Shown here: positions 1 to 10,431 of the stretch, in pieces | How positions within the stretch are numbered: position 1 is the first letter of the stretch | Layout of the letters: each line of letters starts with the position of its first letter | Assembly (NCBI GenBank): GCA_028641055.1 | Contig: CM054062.1 | Coordinates: 272,943,092 to 273,007,091, forward strand | DNA from: Alopecurus myosuroides | Lineage: Eukaryota > Streptophyta > Magnoliopsida > Poales > Poaceae | Length of the DNA: 64,000 nucleotides | Direction: 5' to 3' | Notes under the pieces: model-generated | What the model saw: the letters and a program-made list of their open reading frames with translations, nothing else | Told to the model about the DNA's origin: nothing | Database searches by the model: none | Position numbers and translations under genes: made by a program

Positions 1-330
1 GTGTCTCATCCTTTACCCGAGGTAGGAACAGTGCCAAGAGGAATAGCCGTGCAGCCGTCCGCGCCTCCGGTTGATTTCATGATGTGTGTGCCTCATCCTT
101 TCCCTCTATCTTCTGATCGCCGGCCTGGAACGGCTCTATCCAGAATTCCAGATCTCGGAGTGCTTGTTCCACAGGCCCAAAGCGGGACGGCACTGAACAG
201 CCGGATTCGGTTCTTCTCTCGGAAGAGATGGTGACACGGAACAACACGACCAGAGTTCCTTCCGCCCCGTCCAGCATAATAGCAGATCTGTCGGTTCGAG
301 TCCTGTTACCGCCGCCAGTAGGATCGGTGG
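1..330. other. Unassigned GC-rich sequence flanking the hAT insertion
   Basis: This is the left flank of the hAT element; its last eight bases (323-330, ATCGGTGG) are one copy of the target-site duplication. It continues at 5019. On the minus strand one frame stays open through the empty site (5502 to 5011, then 322 to 77), but the residue composition is Arg/Pro/Ser-rich and low complexity and I recognise no domain. It may be a gene fragment or a chance open frame in GC-rich DNA. Confidence 0.4.
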
Positions 331-3300
331 CAGGGTTCAGCATTTCGATTCGCGTTTTTTTATCGCCCCCTTCAGAGATTCGCAAATTTCGAGAGAAAAA
401 CGAAATTTCGAAGGGAAAATTCAAATATTTCGAACAAATATGAACGCCCCAGTTTGAACCTTTCGGTCGAAATTTTTGAATTTCTCGAGAAATTCGAATT
501 TTCCGAGAAATTCGAATTTTTCGCCGGAAAAATGTTTCCTGACAGAAATTATCATCTAGAGGTACCAGGGATTGTGACAAAAATATTTCGAATAAGTAGC
601 AAGCACGCAACTAGAAAATAAATGTGACATTCTCACATAGAGAAAAGTAGACAGATAATCAAATGGCTAATTGTATAATATCTTGTAGTAGTTTCTGAGT
701 GCTCTAATGGTTGAACCATGCCTTCCAATTAAGCAATCCTAACAAGAGAATCACACTGTTCACATCTGCAGAGATAAAGGAAAAAAAAAATTATAGACTC
801 GCTGTATGTACATGAAACATCTAAGATTGAGTTCTAAAATTAGAGGCTCACCATTTCTTTTTATCAGGACGCTTCTCTGATAGATCGCTCATACGCCTAT
901 ACTTACTCGGACCTGTCCGTTGGGGCCGTGACCTCCTAGAACCATGATCTTGATCTTGCGTAGCGTGCGTGAAATTTTGTTCACACGTGAATATAACTTT
1001 TTCAAATTCGTCCTCATCATCTGCATGGATGAAATATCAATAATTTATTTTGATTGAGTACAAACAGAACCTAGAGGTCAAGATACTTGTATCATGGTCT
1101 CACCTTTTCTCTGTGATGTAGTTTCTGTCACCGGGTCGATATTATCATTGTCCACGGGGCTGCCAGGTTGGCTTTGTGTTTCATCGTCGCTGCCAGTGAT
1201 CTTGCGTTTTCCATTTCTCAGACTTCCCGCAAGATTAATTTCTTTCTCAAATATGTTATCATCATTCTCATCTAAAATGGGTTTTGCATTGGTCATTGAT
1301 CCATAGAGCCAGTCCATGATTGGGTTGTCTCTATCATACAATGCAACATCCATCATAATACCAAGTGCATCTGTTTCACTTTCCTGCATGTCAAATTCTA
1401 GCTGTTGGATACGCAACTTCAAATTATAGTGCACATACACCAACTTGTGAAGTTTTTCATAGCCAAGTCGATTCCTTAGTAATGTGTGAATCAGTGCAAA
1501 CGAGCTCCAGTTTCGTTCACACCCACTTGAGGACATGCATTGAGAAACAATCCGTAATGCATACTTTTGTAGCTGAGGATAATCTGCGCCATAGTGCACC
1601 CACCATGATGCTGCAATAAATTGGTGTACTTTAGTAACAAAGAAAATGAAGAATGATAAAATTTTCTATGCATTATTTACTTCATGACATACTGGGTGTA
1701 AGACTTTTAGCAGCAATACGAGCCTCCTCGGTACCAAAAATTCCTCGGCGGTTCCGGTAGGCTTCAAATTGGCGGAGTGCCTCCACTGTGCTCTGAGGTG
1801 AGATTGAAATTCTACGAATGCTTTCACTAAATTGTTTGACTAGCTCAGGTTGAGCACTTATGTTGTACTCATAGTCTCCCGCTGGATCAAGTATACCGGC
1901 TGCATTGCAATTTAAAACTATTAGTGTACAGACAAGATGTGTTCATTAGAAAAAAGCAATTTTCAAGTAATACTCACCAGCAACCAAATGGGTGTTCTCG
2001 CGCATCATGTTGAGCCTTTTTTCTACTACGTCACAAAATCTACTAAAGTTGTATTGGTCATGTTTGAAAAGTGCAGTTAACTCTATTGAGCTTTGGCATT
2101 GTGTTGGTATAAAACCTGATATTGTTGCATTCTTCTCTCTGTCCGCATAGCGCAATAGCTTATATATAGGTGTGACAGCATCTAACACCCATTTCATTTT
2201 ATTCCACCATTGACGGTTTACCAACTTATCATATGTGTAGTCGTAGTCTGGACTAGTACTCCACTCGCTATTTTGCCAATCCTCAGACACCATCCATTTC
2301 TGAAATGCATCTTTCTTGTCCATGAAACTTTGTAAAAATACAAAGATTGTCCCAAACCTTGTGGCATTAGGTTGTATGATCTCTCCACCAACCCAAGTCC
2401 TCATAGTTTCATGCAGCCTACTATGGCTGTGTAAGAATTTGCTAATCCTCTTTGCACTGGTCACAACTTCTGCCACCTCATCAAACTTGCTAATATCCTT
2501 CAACATTAAATTGACAGTGTGAGCGCAACAAGGTTGCCAAACAATATGCGAGAACTCCTCTACCACCATCAAACAAGCTTTCTTGAAATTGGCTCCATTG
2601 TCTGTAACACATGAATATGCCAAACAATATGCTCATATCTGTGGGGCCTGTCCATGCGTCACACATGATTGTGACTCCATATGTATACCAATCATCCTGA
2701 AATTGTTGCACGTACTCTTTAAGTTCATTGTAGTTTGAGTTTAAACACGGACCATCTATTATGGACCCCTTTGGGATAGGAACGCCCTCACCAAGCCTCT
2801 GGGTTAACTTCATGGCTCCTACAAAGTATGGGCAATCAGCTTTGCGGCCGGGAATATCTCTCGCATGGAACCACTTGGACCAAGCTAATGCAAGCATGTC
2901 TTTGTTTTCATTCTTTGAATAAATTCTATCGATTCTGGTTTGCACCGGTGCCCTGGCACGCGCCAGGTCTGAATCAAAGCCTTTTTTCAGGAGTTTACCA
3001 TCACCCAGTCCACTGCCACTACTTGAACCACCATGCTCATAAGTTCCGCCCCTCTGCTCAACTCTCTCCCTGTATTTGTGCTCCCTTAGTGATTCTTCTA
3101 TTGCACGACGCACGTCGTCATCCTCATCATCAAACAAGCCTTCAGATGCATGACCACGACTCATCCTCATGAGGACATCACGTTCTACCGCTTGAGTCCT
3201 TCTTTGCTTCGCTCTTTTTTTCACCACGAGTGCGGAAACAGACTTGAGCATTGCTCGTCGTACTCTTGCAGGTACAGCACTGCAAGCTCTCACATCTCCT

Positions 3301-3503
3301 TTTACCCCTGCTAAATGTACCTTAAGCCTTGAGACACCTCCACTCTTCACCGCAAGGCCACAATAATTGCACTTGAAACCTTGGTGATAAGGTTTTCCGT
3401 GGCTCCATCCATATGATACACCATCATCAGCTGGACATGTAAATAAAAATCAGTGTTAACTTAAATAAGAAATAATAAACACTTGTCGGAATTATCTAAT
3501 AAG

Positions 3504-3613
3504 CACAGCAAGGCATTTTTTAGGAATCAGTTGAGACGGCCACAGCAAGGCATTTTTTAGGAACCACAGCGAACACAGTCCTCAAAGAACCACAGCAAGG
3601 CATTTTTTAGGAA
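3504..3613. repeat. Three copies of a 23-bp direct repeat in the first hAT intron
   Basis: The word CACAGCAAGGCATTTTTTAG, followed by GAA, occurs at 3504, 3541 and 3591, separated by non-identical spacers. It lies in the long intron between transposase exons 1 and 2. No coding role. It could be slippage-derived or regulatory; the sequence does not say. Confidence 0.8.
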
Positions 3614-4549
3614 GAAAACAGAAAGGGAAAACCATCATTAAGAAGGATCAATTGTAAACTGTATTTTGCATCTTAAAAGAACACAGAAAAGGTAGATCAC
3701 AGAAACAGAAATTGAGCAAGTGTTCAACAAAAGCTGTTACAGATATGCAAGGTAATCTGGTACATTTACAGCATGCAGCCCCTCTGCTTCACCATTTATT
3801 TTCAAAATTAAAGTAATCTGGTACAGATATGCAAGGTGCATGGAGTACATGATATCTCAAACTGCATTTACCGCAAGGAAAATATACTAACACAAATTGC
3901 ATTACATCTATGTGATGTTTCTGGTAGTGGTTATAGTAAATAGCCTACAGCAGTTTGTTTATCTATAGTTTAGACCAAGTTGATCATCTTTCAGTAATCA
4001 AATAGCCAAGTCGCTCGCCCAAGTGCCAGGACAAGTGCAGTGATGTATGAGTGCTTCCCTTTAAGCCCAAAGAGCCATTTTCCACTTCACTTCCTCTTTT
4101 TTGCCCAGGTTGTAAATTGTCTACCTTTGGGTCTGTAAATTGATGCGATGTCCCTATGAACTCCCTGCTAAACTAGAGTTCTGCTCAGCATTTTGAGAAA
4201 TTTGAGCGCCTGAACTCGTTCTGTATTCACTGGCCTTCTTGAGGGCAGCACACTAAATTTTCCATTTGCTAGTTACAAATATGGAAGTGATCAATTCTTA
4301 GATTTTACCTTCCACCCCATACATCAGTGTTCAGATTCAACAGCTCTATCCTATGCGCCCATGACATGTTTTGGTGGCAAAAGCTAAACTTTGCCAATGA
4401 ACGTTGAAAGGTTAGATGAATAATACAGTTGAACTGGTCATCTTCTTGTTCCTCACTGTTTCGTGTACCTAAATTAGATCATCATTATAACCTATATCAC
4501 TTTCAAATTGACAACCAATTTGAAGTACACTGGTGTTCAGAGCATGAAC
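3614..4549. other. hAT first intron, no other feature seen
   Basis: AT-rich intronic sequence between the 23-bp repeats and exon 1 of the transposase. I see no open frame of interest or nested element. Confidence 0.6.
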
Positions 4550-5018
4550 CTGAAGCACCGTTGCCCAGCGCGGCCTCTGCCCCGCCACTTCGGCCGGCGG
4601 AACCGCTGCCCATCGCGGGGTCTGGCTCGCCACTTCGGCCGGCGGCGCCGTCTCTCGCATTGGTACCATCGTCGGGACGCCCGCTGCACTGCGTCTGCTT
4701 CCCCTTCCCAGTCCCCTTGTTGCTGCTCTCGACGCCTGCCATGGTCAAACCTCAAAGAAATCACGCCGCCGGTTCAATCCACGAATTAGGGGAAGAAGAA
4801 TAGGGCAAGGGGATTAGGAAAACAGCACCGATTGCGTTGACCTGGGGCTAAGTACACGTAGTCTAACAAGGGGTCACGCAACACCAGGCTGGGCCGAAAT
4901 TTTTAAAACAGGCCAAAAAGTTCGGACGATATGGGCCTTTTCTCGCCCCATAACGATAACCGTAGATTTCGCGAATTTCGGAAGAAATTTCGACGAAATT
5001 TTTTTCCCTGATCGGTGG

Positions 5019-6114
5019 AGCGGGCGATGTGAGGAGGCCGGTGGGCCGCCAATGGCGCCTGATCTGGTAGTGCACTCGCCGAATGCGCCAAATAGCAGTG
5101 CCGACCGGTCCGGGTGGGGAAGAGCACAGGCAGGACAAGACGTCCAAGAGCGAGGCGCTGCCATGGGTGGATGGCAGATGGCGACGTCGATGTCGGTCGA
5201 GGTGCCGGCGTGGACGAGCTGGTTCGCCTAGCTGGAATAGGTGCCCGTCGCACCCTGCGAGCAGAAGCAAGAGGACGCCGACGGGTGAGTACCACTGCAT
5301 GTGTACCTGGCGCGGTGGCAGGCGATGCTATCCACCTCACGCTCAAGCGCCGGGTCGCTTCGCGGGTGCGCGACGAGGTCTCTGGAGCCCAACCGGGTTT
5401 CCCGTCTGACCAGAAGCGGTTCAACTGGACGGCTCTGGAAGACGGTGACATGGAAGTGCTCAATTGCCGTCGGCGATGAGTCAAAGGGCAGGCGCACCGC
5501 AACAGGCATATAGATACGGAAGGCGCTGACAGAAAGAAAAATCTAGGTTGCTATATAGAGAGCTGAATTAGCGGGAGGTGTTGTGTCGCTGTTTCATAAT
5601 CATCTCCACGAGTCAAAGCAACCATCGCCCGTGCTGCTACTGTATACAGGAAGCTAGCTTTGCAAAGTAAGAAAAAAATCTACTTGCCTGTGTGGTGATA
5701 GAGGACGAGGAAGGTGTAGTAAAAAACAGTGTCAAATTTATTTTCTTGCTGTTTATGATGAAAATTGACCATGGTCAGTAGGAATTCCCTAAGGACGAGA
5801 TCGCCGGTCCGGAACGCCACAATGATGTGCATGACAGGGAGATAGTAGTAACCATCGCCACTGGGGCAGGATGAGACAGGGACATTGTTGCGTCTACATG
5901 GAGAAATACATCGGGAGGAGGAGGCAGCCGAGAGGTGCGACAAATTTTTAAACTACAGAGGAGGATTTTTAGAGAAATTTTAGAGGAAATTGCTCGTGGG
6001 TGTCGCCAACGGAGTTGATATTAGCGGCATTGTGGTCGTTAATGGCTGGGCATTTGATGTTGTGTATATGGTTGGTTACGTGTGTTGTGAAGCACAATCT
6101 AATTTTTTTTTTAA
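5019..6114. other. Unassigned sequence right of hAT, GC-rich then AT-rich
   Basis: Positions 5019-5510 are GC-rich and have several overlapping open frames on both strands, none with a recognisable domain. After removal of the hAT insertion this joins 1-330. The part after 5520 is AT-rich and non-coding in appearance. It ends at the hairpin described at 6115. A gene fragment captured by a Helitron is one possible reading but is not demonstrated. Confidence 0.35.
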
Positions 6115-6145
6115 ACCCGTAGCAACCCACGGGTATTTCTGCTAG
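6115..6145 (+). mobile_element. Candidate Helitron 3' terminus (hairpin plus CTAG)
   Basis: A 6-bp stem ACCCGT (6115-6120) / ACGGGT (6129-6134) with an 8-base loop is followed seven bases later by CTAG (6142-6145) and a T. A GC-rich palindrome about 10 bp upstream of a terminal CTRR, inserted before T, is the hallmark of Helitron 3' ends, and grass Helitrons commonly end in CCCG...CGGG hairpins of this form. I could not identify the matching 5' TC end, so the element's extent is unknown. Confidence 0.5.
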
Positions 6146-7592
6146 TAACCTAATAATTAATGGTGACAAGAACGGTCCCAACTGGTTACCAATTTCTACT
6201 TGTTTCGTCATTTTCAGTTTTTTACACCCCCATGGTAGCGAACCATGTATGAGCTTATTTGATTCATAGGAAAATAAATGTATAAAAACTAGAAGAATAC
6301 CCCACCCACCCACCCACCCCCCCCCCCCCCGGTGCAGCAAAATCTATTTTAAAGAAGTCTACAACCGAAATGGTTATAAGACATACGAACAATTCAATTT
6401 TTCAAAATTCAATTGATCACAATAGTAGATATACTAAATTTAATTCATGTGAAATTGTTGTATATTTGAGCACTACATATTATTTATGTGGATGATTACA
6501 TGTCGGAAAAGATGACATAGATATGTTCCATGAAAGATGTACTATTTTTAATTATTTATTGGTGGAGAGGACATGGAAAATAGATTGGCTAAAATAGTTG
6601 GTGATATAGATAGGTTGCATGTTGAGATAGCATCTTAGTGGGATTTTGTCTGAAGATAGAAAAATTATAAATGCATCTTAGTGAGATTTTATCTTATAGG
6701 AGATATAGATAGGAAACTTGTAAGATTAGAATGACATGTCTAATTGAATCCTACGATAGGAGTAAATCTCTATGATTGTAGTGAAGGATTTCATGAGGTA
6801 TGACCTATGCTTTTTTCGTATGTGATTTACACTACAAGATTCATGCAGGATTCCTATGGGATATGATCCTATAAATCAAACAAATTTTATAGATTTTTTT
6901 TTCTAAATTCGTGTGATATTGCTTAAAATCAAAGAGGCCTAAATGGGCGAGGCCTATACAAGCCTGAGGGTTGCACCATGCTCCCATAAGAGTTGCCCAA
7001 GGCGACAAATAGCAAATGCCTAGGCTCCCGATCGGAAACCGTGTCCGCCTCAGGCCACCAAGCTCCGAGAGTGGAGAAACCATATTGGGCTTGGGCTGCT
7101 GTTGGTCCGTTAGGTGTAGTACATTTCGTACATTCCCATGTGTCATATGTGTATTCTCTCACAAAAAAAAAGTGTACATGTGTGCATTGGGCTGTTGGGC
7201 AACTATGTAGAACCCGTTTGTCTAAAATCGAACTCTTGAACAGAGCAAATCTCTAGAAAAAGGGTTAACTAAAAAATGCACGTATACATCTAGATATACA
7301 TATGGAATCCCCAAAAGAATGATCATGCAAAAGAGATAACCACCGTCTCTTGTATTCTTTTCTTTGTTCCGTTGCCTTCATCTGGCGACCCGGCTCCTAG
7401 CAGCGGAACAAACAAAGATCATTATTTCCTTGTGTATATTTGACCGTGGCGGCGTGGCGCGAGGGTGAGTGTGGTGTCTCACCGAACGACGAACTGTGGC
7501 ATCTATCTTCGTCCGTGTGTGACCGACATTTCTACGTGACCAAGGACCAAGGTTTCTCAGCCCTTGGAAGTTGGAACGCTTGCACAAAGGCT
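6146..7592. other. Unassigned AT-rich sequence with a C-tract
   Basis: No coding region recognised. A low-complexity CCCA/poly-C tract lies at about 6300-6330. The stretch 6580-6860 has partially repeated words (GAGATTTTATCTTAT-like) but no clear terminal repeats. The remainder is non-descript. Confidence 0.4.
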
Positions 7593-7800
7593 TAGGCATC
7601 TCCAGCCGTCCTCCCAAACTCCCCCCCGGACCACTTTTTATGTTAAAAAGCGCTGCTTTAGCGCCGAATTATACCAGTCAGTCCCAGAAGCTGAAATAGC
7701 GTCGTTTTTGCGCCGGCGCACCCAAACCAAACCAAAGGGGCTGGGTTTGGCCTGGGGGGACAAAATGCGCCGCTTTGCATGCAAAAAAGAATCTTTCTTC
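7593..7800. mobile_element. Remnant resembling a grass non-autonomous DNA transposon
   Basis: The segment starts TTAGGCATCTCCAGCCGTCC and is rich in GCGCCG words, a pattern seen at the ends of abundant grass Harbinger-type MITEs. It is followed by GC-rich sequence without introns or a coding frame. I could not find the opposite terminal repeat, so it is probably truncated. Assignment is by resemblance only. Confidence 0.35.
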
Positions 7801-8272
7801 TACTTTTGCCCCACTTTGCATGCACTTCATCGGGGAATCATAGCTGGCGTAGTGGCGTGCATATTGTCCCGGAGCACTCTGCACTCACGGCACCATGCAA
7901 TATGAGATTCGGTTATCCCTGGCCACATGAAATGCCCAAAATGTAGGGGGGCTTACTTTACTTGAAAATATCGCAAGACACTGAACCTGCTCATGTGGCC
8001 AAATTCATGGTTCCAAGGAGGCCGTCAAGTTGCACAAGAGTTAACCAACAAGTGGATCGAGTTGCCTACCACGCATAAACTCCACGGCCTAAACCAACCC
8101 ACAAAATGCGATGCAACTTGCATCGCCGAACATGCGCACAACAACCGTATAAACAAAACAAATGTCCCTTTTTTGGTGCCACCTAGCAACTGCTTATTTA
8201 TTTTTCTCGCACTATGGTTTATCTGTTTTTTTTCTTTTTCAGCTAACCGAAATTCTTGCTTTGTTTTTGCTG
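7801..8272. other. Unassigned sequence
   Basis: No gene or repeat boundary recognised. It ends at the target-site duplication of the LINE that starts at 8281. Confidence 0.4.
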
Positions 8273-8280
8273 AACAATAG

Positions 8281-9009
8281 TTTTTTTTTTGAGAGAAATG
8301 CAAGAGAATTGCCTTAATTAATTACTCCCATCCGTTCTTAAATGTAAGATGTTTTTCTATACAACATGAGTAATAGTTACAACATCTTATATTTAGGAAC
8401 GGAAGGAGTAATAGAGAAGGAGTTTTGGTTACAAGTCACGGAGGAACCACCCCACTGAAAAGCGTACTCTCAGAATAAAAAGGCCCAAATGTTTTGTGAT
8501 CGCAAGATCCAACTGCGAGCATCCGATTTAATTGTTGCGAAGATGATGTGCTATTGTGCTCTGTTCTTGAACCTCCTAACATTGCGCTCATTTCAAATTG
8601 CCCGGGTACAAGCATTAAAAAAGAGGCCATTGCTTTCTGCTACCATCATGGGCTAGGGCAATCGTCGTCCACCATTATTCCACATTTTCAAAGGCATGCC
8701 AAGTATGGGGGTCGAATCCTTGGAGGTGGAACCAATCTTTTAGCAAGTTCCAAATTCGAATGGAGTAGCGATACTTAAAGAGAAGGTAGTCTGCCGATTC
8801 GTCATGACGACGGCAAAGGGGGGCAAACTCTCCCATTGGGTCGACCCCGTCTTTTAAGACGGTCTGTCGTCCAAACCCAATTTTGGATGCCAAGCAAAGA
8901 GTCTACACTTTGGGTACCAAAACCTTCCATACGATGGGGTCCTCGAAGGATTGGATGGTGCCGACGAATCGGGCATTATAGGCCAAAGACCTCGAACTCT
9001 ATTATGTGT
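8281..9009 (-). mobile_element. 5'-truncated LINE with poly(A) tail and target-site duplication
   Basis: On the minus strand this is the 3' end of a non-LTR retrotransposon. The zf-RVT zinc-binding region typical of plant LINE C-termini is visible at 8893-8675 (CRRHDESADYLLFKYRYS, then RIWNLL), followed in other frames by the usual C-terminal tail (8630-8436). Several frameshifts break it. The tail is a run of ten A on the minus strand (8281-8290). The 8-bp duplication AACAATAG at 8273-8280 and 9010-9017 brackets the insertion, showing target-primed integration and 5' truncation to about 0.73 kb. A Stowaway MITE sits in its 3' untranslated part. Confidence 0.82.
8325..8408. mobile_element. 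Stowaway MITE (Tc1/mariner type)
   Basis: 84 bp bounded by TA duplications (8323-8324, 8409-8410). Terminal inverted repeats of about 28 bp start CTCCCATCCGTTC on one side and CTCCTTCCGTTCC on the other; nearly the whole element folds into a hairpin. This is the standard grass Stowaway structure. It is nested in the 3' region of the LINE. Confidence 0.9.
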
Positions 9010-9023
9010 AACAATAGATTCTA

Positions 9024-9116
9024 CTACCTACGGTCCGATTTAAGTGTCGAAAAAAGAATACTGGCCTAGTACAAATCTCTGTATAACCAGCGACACTAAA
9101 TGCAGATCGGAGGGAG
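9024..9116. mobile_element. Degenerate Stowaway-like MITE
   Basis: The right end reads GATCGGAGGGAG followed by TA (9117-9118). The left end has CTACCTACGGTCCGAT after TA (9022-9023). Subterminal AAGTGTCG / CGACACT are inverted. The ends are more diverged than in the other Stowaway copies, so boundaries are approximate. Confidence 0.6.
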
Positions 9117-9118
9117 TA

Positions 9119-10426
9119 GTTTTGTTCTTCACGTGAAGTGTCAACTGATCGGTAACCAAGTATGAATTATGAAATAATAATTGAAAAGAAATTATAACTA
9201 TAACATCAGACCTCCCGCAAAAAAAAACCCATAACATTAGATCAAACCCAAAGATTTTAGTGTTCCTTTTACGTGAAGTGCCAACTGATCGGTAATCTGT
9301 TTTTTAATATAATATTGTTTAGCTTGTCTTTATTTTCTCACTTTTGTATGCATCTAGACGCGTTTTAGTGTGTATATTGACTTATTTTAATGTTCATATA
9401 GTACACATTACAAAATATAAAAAATCTTATAATCGGATACTTTTTTTAATGGGAAAGACCCCGAAGGACCTAGATAGTGCATTTATAATTCAGCGGAGCG
9501 GTACAAATTACATACATGACGTTGGAACATAGAGAAATTGCCCTACGGTCCCTAACGTTTAGAGCATAGACCCTGGATGAAAAAGAAGAAAAGCAATCAA
9601 GTCCTTCGTCGTTGCTGAGGAAGAGAGAGCTTGAACGTCAGCCCCCCACGTGAGCATCAGGGACGGAACCACTTGATGCAGGTCAAGAATGCATCGCCAT
9701 CGCACGACCTCCAGAGAGCCTCTGATGGAGGTTGAAGAAAACCCGACGCAGCATCGGCGTCCAGGTTTGGAGTTACTCTTCCAGCACCTTGAGCCGGGGG
9801 GGGGGGGCGAAACTTGGGCCACCAAGATTCTTCTCCAGCGATGCACATGATCGTAGCTTTCTCAGCCTCCTCCGCCTCCGCAGGTCGCTGCATCGAGTCG
9901 TCCCAACCCCTCTCCACCACGGCAGTCCGAATGGGAGAGCAGTGCAGCAGCACAACGAAAATAGAGGAAGAGAACTCGATGCTTATTAAATCGAGTCGTA
10001 CCCTAGTATCCCCCAACCTTCCTCCACCTCGGAAGCACGCCAGAGATACTGACCCACCATCGCACGGGCAACACCAAGTCACAAGGACAGGTAAAATCGA
10101 AAAGGCGCGGAGGACGGCCTTATTTGCATAGATCTATCGCCATAGCTCCACCACTTGCAATATCTCCCGCCACCAGAACCGAACAACGACGAACACCAGG
10201 GCAAGCTCGCTCCATATTCGGCCGGTGGGAGCCAGTGCTCTACTCCAAGACGCTACATAAGACAGGCTACGGTAGAAACGGAACTTACAACTAATATCTA
10301 AAACCCGCGCCACGCATCCTCGTCCACGCCGGCCAGCAACACCGCCAGAAGGGAGAGGGGAGCGAGCCGGGGTCGAAGCCTGGGAGCGGAAGTCGACTCT
10401 CAAGTCAAGCGGTAGGGGGTTCATGT
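9119..10426. other. Unassigned sequence with a short direct duplication
   Basis: ACGTGAAGTG followed by (T/C)CAACTGATCGGTAA occurs at 9131 and 9271, a duplicated segment of about 25 bp. The T-run and AATGGGAAAGACCCCG at 9441-9465 resemble the antisense 3' tail of a grass LINE, but no reverse transcriptase follows. The rest, to 10426, is GC-rich with a G-run at about 9798 and no recognisable coding region. Confidence 0.4.
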
Positions 10427-10431
10427 CCAAC

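Larger units (their letters stand above)
848..4742 (-). pseudogene. hAT transposase (BED zinc finger, DUF659, hAT dimerisation), five exons, internal deletion
   Basis: Exons read on the minus strand: 4742-4550 (ATG in context ACCATGG), 3430-1978, 1899-1693, 1610-1104 and 1020-848 (TGA). All junctions are GT-AG and phases match. Exon 2 opens with a BED-type finger (CNYCG ... HLAG ... C, about 3375-3300) and then DUF659 (CDAWTGPT at about 2655; VTDNG at about 2610). Exons 4-5 hold the dimerisation region (SWWVHYG; SSGCERNWSSF). Between the WTGPT-MSI block and VTDNG, roughly 40 residues present in family members are missing and the frame shifts (about 2620-2640), so no full protein can be made. 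Everything else appears intact, suggesting recent inactivation. In an active copy this enzyme would cut and paste the element in the nucleus. Confidence 0.88.
331..5010 (-). mobile_element. hAT superfamily DNA transposon, complete ends, defective transposase
   Basis: The ends are CAGGG at 331 and CCCTG at 5010. The terminal inverted repeats are short and imperfect: CAGGG, six variable bases, then ATTTCG at both ends. Perfect 8-bp target-site duplications ATCGGTGG lie at 323-330 and 5011-5018, the length diagnostic of hAT transposition. The AT-rich subterminal regions (about 360-590 and 4890-5000) carry many GAAATTTCG-like words on both strands, as expected of hAT subterminal transposase-binding repeats. 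The only gene is a BED/DUF659/hAT-dimerisation transposase on the minus strand. Length is 4680 bp, typical of an autonomous plant hAT, but the coding sequence has an internal deletion, so this copy could move only with help in trans. Confidence 0.93.

Noticed and set aside
373..410. CAGAG at 373 as the left end of the hAT element
   Set aside because: The 8 bp before it do not match those after 5010, whereas CAGGG at 331 is preceded by a perfect copy of ATCGGTGG.
3504..3613. Three spaced repeats as a CRISPR-like array
   Set aside because: Only three units, AT-rich, unequal spacers, inside a plant transposon intron.
4429..4803. Plus-strand 124-codon frame as a gene
   Set aside because: It is the complement of hAT transposase exon 1, which has a good start context, splice donor and matching phase.
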